This document shows positions 59,801 through 64,000 of a stretch of DNA of 64,000 nt, piece after piece. Every line of letters begins with the position of its first letter. The stretch's first letter is position 1. Below the pieces are notes generated by a model that saw only the letters and a list, made by a program, of their open reading frames with translations, was not told the origin of the DNA and searched no databases. Position numbers and translations under genes: made by a program. Source of the stretch: Syngnathus acus (taxonomy: Eukaryota; Chordata; Actinopteri; Syngnathiformes; Syngnathidae); contig NC_051089.1 of NCBI RefSeq assembly GCF_901709675.1, positions 16,858,008 to 16,922,007 on the forward strand, given 5' to 3'.

Positions 59801-60617
59801 CATAAATGTAATTAGTAAACTAGTAGTAAACTACCAGAGAACGTAATTATTGCATTACTTTTCCGAAGATCCTTAAAATGTGTCAAAGAACAACTGGGCA
59901 GTTGCATAGGCGTACCGGTCTATTCATTTATTTTAACTTGATAGTTAGTGGGCCTCACACCACAAACCACTGGAAATACTGTAGATCAAGCTCCAAACAC
60001 GGTGCCCCCAAGGACCACATAGGTAGTCCGTGGGCTAGTTCTAAAAATATCTCACTAGTGATGGGACATTGTGATTTCTTAGAATTGTTAAAAAAAAAGT
60101 CATTTGAAAAGGCAAATGCTGCTTCTTGATATATCTTTTCAAATTAATATTTGCTCCTGACCTTGTTAAATCACTGTTGAAGATCACTGTGGGGAATCTT
60201 TAACATGATCTGCATTGGGGCCGTGCAAGGGGGGTATGGCCACAGACTTATCACAGCCATTGGCACACGCTATACTTCAAAGTTTTTTCAAGTACATGCG
60301 GGGAAACAACAACCTCTGGGAGTCCAGCTTGGGCTGTGGTCTCCTAACTACTCTCCTTTTGGCCGCAGGAACCTCAGCAAGCTTGGACAGCTCGGCAGCT
60401 TCCTCATCTGCGACAGCAACACAGAAATTGAGGATTTATCACTCAGGCAAGGGTGCATCTATTCTTTGTATAATTGTCACAAATTGGATACACATGAAAG
60501 GCAGCTTGCGTGTTACTTCTCACCATTCCCAAAAGCGTCTCCTGGCTGGCCCGGGGACAGAGGCGGAGGGAGGGGAGAGAAAGTCTCGAAGCTATCGTTT
60601 CCAAGTGTTTTCACCAT
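56805..60617 (-). CDS. tipin: TIPIN, TIMELESS-interacting protein, complete
   Basis: Seven coding exons in transcript order: 60617-60524, 60407-60314, 59241-59166, 59092-58970, 58883-58829, 58759-58544, 57034-56805. Phases join and the sum is 888 bp, so 295 residues; human TIPIN has about 301. Residues 1-31 contain [13 protein letters not shown], matching the proline-rich N-terminus. The Csm3/Swi3 domain spans about 58-147: [82 protein letters not shown] basic stretch, [19 protein letters not shown], follows near residue 195; the tail is acidic and serine-rich. TIPIN forms a heterodimer with TIMELESS in the replication fork protection complex and supports ATR-CHK1 signalling through RPA. The gene converges on DIS3L, as in other vertebrates. 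The donor after exon 2 (GTTGTTG) is weak. The last intron holds a 1.25-kb transposon. A minus-strand AATAAA at 56623-56618 lies about 180 bp past the stop. Confidence 0.97.
57367..57721. repeat. 195-bp tandem duplication inside the TIPIN-intron transposon
   Basis: Copies start GTAATATACAGG at 57367 and 57562 and share TAGACCCGATGAACCAATCA and a GTACGTAACA stretch. The second copy runs into the SINE insertion. Confidence 0.85.
57722..58062 (-). repeat. tRNA-derived SINE of a second family, nested
   Basis: On the minus strand the head reads CAGTGGCCTAGTGGTAGAGTG (A box) and GGTTGTGGGTTCAAGCCCC (B box). The body includes GGACAAATTTCACCACACCC and the tail has TTTAAC/TTTAATC repeats. Unrelated in body to the SINE family at 22945. 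Confidence 0.9.
58062..58262 (+). pseudogene. Transposase C-terminal tail remnant
   Basis: An open frame reads [20 protein letters not shown] and then [19 protein letters not shown] before a TAA at 58260. The pattern (a helix with FWKA, then an acidic ELAxLFxxDTED tail) recalls the C-terminus of pogo/Tigger-type DDE transposases; I cannot confirm the family. The DDE core is absent. Confidence 0.5.
59402..59752 (-). repeat. tRNA-derived SINE in TIPIN intron 2
   Basis: Full-length reverse copy: head GGTGAGCACGTCCGCCTCGC, GGGTTCGATTCC B box, body to GACCCCTGTGGAGACAAGC. The intact B box suggests modest age. Confidence 0.92.
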
Positions 60618-62147
60618 GATGTCTACCCCCTGTAGAAAATGTTAAATGTGTGTGAGCTACATTTTTTTTTCTAGTCAAAGTAATATTTTCCACCCCCTCC
60701 CCCACAAAAAACTTATTGTAAATGGCACTCTCTTTAAGATTACACATACAACAAAGTGAGCAGTTCTCATGGCTCTTCAAGCTAGGATGTTAGCATTAAA
60801 AACTAAATAACTGAAAAATAAATTAATAAAATCAGAAAATTAAAATGAAATTGCTTTAAAAAAATACAGAAAATCTTACATTGATAAATCTGAGAAAAAC
60901 TAGAATTACAGTAAAGCAAAAACAGCCTTTTGTTTTCATCTTTATTTTTTTACATGGATTTTAGTATTGCTGTGTACCTCTCTGTACAGAAAGGTCAGAC
61001 AGTCATTTGAGAATTCTTGTTTATTTTACAACACAATACTTTAGCAATGTTTTATGTTGTACTTGACAAATACTCAATTTTTAATTTTTTTGTAAAAACC
61101 TAAAACTAATAAAAACAGGCATTCCACCTCTAAATAACGATCGAAACTGAGTTTTAAAACAAAAGTCAAAACAAATGAAAAATTGACATGAAAAATTCCA
61201 TGCTATTCGAAGCTCACTCCAAGTGTAACAATAACAGACAAGTGTTTATTAATTAATGATACAGTATCCATGTTATGTGTTTGTGTTGTACAGTATACTG
61301 TATGGGTGGAAGAGTTGGGGTGGGCAATAAGAATGGTACAGTATCCATGTTATGTGTTTGTGGATTTGGGGGTGGGCGATAAGAGTGGAAATGATGCATA
61401 TACAGTGTTATCTGTATGTATTTCAGTGTGTGTCACACACACACCACACACACACACACACACGTATATGTATAGTATATTTAAAAAATGCTGAATCCTG
61501 TTAAGTTACTGGTGCGGTTTGTAACATTTCAGAAAATAAGATAAAATTTAGACTGTTTTTTCCAACATAAAAGCAGATGTCTACAGCAAGGAGAGAATAT
61601 TTACTGTTGAGAGGCTGAAAATGTTTACTATTTTAAGTCCAACGGTGACTCATTGACTGATCAAAATCGTTCATTAATTTGAAAAATGATTAATCGATTC
61701 ATTTTGACACCTCTACTGCGTACCGTTCTTTCTAGCACTAGTTCCACACTTAGAGAATGACTGGATATAAAGCTTGGTACTTGGTCACATGTAAAATACA
61801 TGCGTGCATTGTACAAATCCAAGATAGAAGAACACAAAACACTAGCATCACAAATATAGTAGTTACAATACAAAACAATACATTAACCAAGCTCTCACGG
61901 AAGCCACACTACGAAAACATGACTATCATTTTGAGTTGTACTTTTTTTTTTTTAATCACAGCTGTTCCAGATATCTTGCTGATAGGAGGTTTGCAAGCTG
62001 TTGTTGGTTTGGCAGATCAGGCTGGTAATCCCTGCATGTGTGGTTCTGCAGATGCTACAGAATTCTCCAATGCCCTTGGACAGTATGTGGGATTCAGACC
62101 AGTCCGTGGTTGAACCACGAGACTTAGGTTACTTCCCGTGCATCGGG
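60618..62147. other. Upstream of TIPIN, no gene assigned
   Basis: AT-rich. A 26-bp phrase around CAGTATCCATGTTATGTG occurs twice (61263 and 61340), and a CA run lies at 61435-61465. 61960-62130 is compositionally complex and open on the plus strand (ending FRPVRG). Since it adjoins the 3' exon at 62148 on the minus strand, it is more likely that gene's 3' UTR. Confidence 0.4.
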
Positions 62148-62613
62148 TCAATCAAACAAGGCTGACTGGTCCTCTGGAATGCGGATCTGTAGGATCTCAT
62201 TCAAGTATGGAGCAGGATCATGGCACACCATATTAAAAATGAGATCGAAGAGTTTCTCAACATAATCTGAAAAGCAGAAAAGTTAAACAGATTTGAAAGT
62301 GTATTAACCCAGTAGTGTCACAGGTCTGCAGATTTCTCACTCATTGTTTGAATTATTGACAAGAATTGTATAAAAAGACAATTTGTCTTCAAGGCTACTT
62401 GAACACAATCATTAATATTTTTTTATTTTATTTTTATGGTAGCAGTTCGATGTTTTTTAAGGAGTGACCCACACACCAAATGTAAACAGCTTCAACTTGG
62501 GTAAGGTTGGCTCTGTTTTACCTGATTCAGGTGTGCATTGACCTTCCTTAAAAGCTGAAGTTGCTTGGGGGCAACCAGCCTTTTCATTGAAGTGCAATGC
62601 TGCCAAATAGAGT
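62148..62613 (-). CDS. Unidentified protein, C-terminal two exons
   Basis: Two exons can be read on the minus strand: 62613-62522 (acceptor TTTCTAAG, donor GTAAAAC) and 62266-62148 (acceptor TTTCTGCTTTTCAG, stop TGA at 62150-62148). Phases join (1+30+1, then 2+38 codons plus stop). The peptide contains YLAALHFNEKAGCPQATSA, then PESDYVEKLFDLIFNM, and ends PYLNEILQIRIPEDQSALFD. From memory, blocks like YLAALHFNEN with a following DPAPY-type tail recur in a large uncharacterised, multicopy and possibly transposon-derived family in fish annotations; I could not check this. It does not match MAP2K1, the expected next gene by human synteny. Upstream exons are not visible, and a MITE begins only 73 bp upstream. 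It could be the end of a real gene entering from the right, or a broken copy. Confidence 0.45.
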
Positions 62614-62686
62614 CTTAGAAAGACAACAAAAACATCATTAGCCAAGATGAAAATTGTGATCACAATTGTCTTTGTAGCTATAAATA

Positions 62687-63195
62687 CCGTGTTTACAAGT
62701 CGATAAATACCGGAGTACAAGTTGCACCAGCCATAAAATACATAAAGTAGGAAAATACATATGTCGCACTGGAGTATAAGTCGCATTTTGGGGGATATTT
62801 ATTTGATAAAATCCAACAGCAAGAATAGACATGTCATCTTGAAAGGCAATTTAAAATAAAAATAGAAGAGGCAACAACAGGCTGAATAATTGTACGGTAT
62901 GGTAACGTTACCTGACACAAACAACGAACTGAGAACGTGCATCCTCTGTGTCACTTTTAAACAACTCCGCTAACTCCAGAGGGAGAAGATGCGGCGCTTC
63001 CTCTTCTACGTTGCTTACGTCAGACTCATCAACACAATTATCAACACAGACCTTGAGCACCCTCTTGCGGTTGAGTGTAAAAATAATATGTGAAATGATA
63101 TAATAATGTGTTAATAATTTCACACATAAGTTGCTCCAGAGTATAAGTTACACCCCCGGCCAAACTATGACAAAAACTAACCCCGGAAAATACAG
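62687..63195 (-). mobile_element. Degenerate MITE with GACTTATA-type arms
   Basis: Left end CCGTGTTTACAAGTCG, right end GCCAAACTATGACAAAAACTA with CCCCGGAAAATAC, akin to the ends at 51402-51569. The minus strand keeps a coding remnant with VCVDNCVDESDVSNVEEEA and LELAELFKSDTEDARSQF. Several arms match GTATAAGTCGCA or GTATAAGTTACA. Confidence 0.7.
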
Positions 63196-63449
63196 CACAT
63201 CTGCGTATACTGTATACTATATGTGCAAGTGAATCTCAATTTACAAGGTTGTAGAAAATGATTCATTTCAATGTTTAAATTTGAGTGGAATTCAAAATGT
63301 TTTTCAGAAGACTATACGCTAACCAATTTCTGTTATAAAAATCATTTTGAATGTTTATTTTGTAATCTTAAACTATCTTGACATAGTGAAATTGGGGATT
63401 TCAAATGTATTTTCAAAATAATAATAGAAACTAAACAGTTTACTCTGTC

Positions 63450-63843
63450 AGTGGTTCTTAACCTTGTTGGAGGTACCGAACACCACCAGTTTCATATGCG
63501 CATTCAACGAACCCCTCTTTAGAAAAAAGTAAATAAATGTTTTTTTTTTCAAATTCAAGACGTAGATGTTTTTTACTGGTGCACAAAATGAGCCGTGCAT
63601 GATCACCTTGTTCAAAGAACAAAACCAACACAATGCATGAACTCACAACAAATTACACACCTGCGAATCAGTGTGACTTCTGCTGTTGCCTTTGCGAGAT
63701 CAGTTCAGATATACGTCATCACGAATTTACACGATAAATCAGGTGTGTTTCGCCCTCCGCAGTGGAGGCTCTACCGAACCCCTGAGCCCGACTCACCGAA
63801 CCCCTAGGGTTTGATCGAACCCAGGTTAAGAACCACTGCTCTA
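63450..63843 (+). mobile_element. hAT MITE, CAGTGGTTCTTAACC family
   Basis: Third copy of the family, near full length: CAGTGGTTCTTAACCTTGTT to AACCCAGGTTAAGAACCACTG. The flanking octamers do not match clearly, suggesting age or end erosion. Confidence 0.9.
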
Positions 63844-64000
63844 GACTGCCCTGCCTGCGCTCCAGGCAAGTTGTACTAACACTCAAAAATCTCTTTGCAG
63901 TCCACACTTATGCAAAACTAAATGTATAACCTTCAACAGAACCCTCCCACAAACAGAAACATAGATTTTTTTCCCCCCTCTTTATGGCTCTGCTGTTCAA
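63844..64000. other. Right edge, nothing recognised
   Basis: Short AT-rich stretch with no exon, motif or repeat that I recognise. Confidence 0.4.

Noticed and set aside
61757-62113. 118-codon plus-strand frame ending FRPVRG
   Set aside because: The C-terminal half is complex but lacks a start context or partner exon; it lies directly after a minus-strand stop codon and is more likely 3' UTR of that unit.

Overview
The window is nuclear DNA of a ray-finned fish, most likely a percomorph teleost. The signs are vertebrate genes with many small GT-AG exons, dense TA-flanked and 8-bp-target-site DNA transposon relics, tRNA-derived SINEs, L2/Rex-like LINE fragments and long (GT)n, (GATA)n and (GGAT)n microsatellites. 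I do not name a species.

Three genes are recognised, in the same order and orientation as I recall for human 15q22. (1) The 5' end of MEGF11 is on the minus strand, with coding exons at 11307-11422, 10182-10283 and 6555-6655. It encodes the signal peptide and the EMI domain, and the rest of the gene lies beyond position 1. (2) A complete DIS3L is on the plus strand, 36368-54714. Its 18 coding exons join in frame to 1053 codons plus stop. (3) A complete TIPIN is on the minus strand, 60617 down to 56805. Its 7 coding exons join in frame to 295 codons plus stop. DIS3L and TIPIN converge, with about 2.1 kb between their stop codons. Near the right edge two minus-strand exons (62522-62613 and 62148-62266) encode the C-terminus of something I cannot name with confidence; it may derive from a multicopy, transposon-like family.

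Layout: 1-11440 is MEGF11 and its introns, filled with a decayed Tc1 element (977-4121) that carries a nested MITE with a 251-bp tandem array, an L2-like LINE end, and a hAT element with a nested TA-flanked element. 11441-36216 is the region between the MEGF11 start and DIS3L. It holds SINEs, a BED-finger hAT relic (21809-22659), a LINE interrupted by another LINE (23915-26092), a LINE with RT-endonuclease-type C-terminal zinc knuckle (26101-26920) and a minus-strand LINE whose reverse transcriptase frame is still open (31600-33357). 36217-54714 is DIS3L, with MITEs in several introns. 54715-64000 holds TIPIN and repeats.

The recognised genes act in different processes: MEGF11 in cell-surface recognition, DIS3L in cytoplasmic exosome RNA decay and TIPIN in replication-fork protection. 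Their adjacency looks like inherited synteny, not a functional cluster. I found no previously undescribed biological system. The most unusual items are the nested array at 2731-3872, related transposase-tail remnants in two different MITEs, and the unassigned exon pair.
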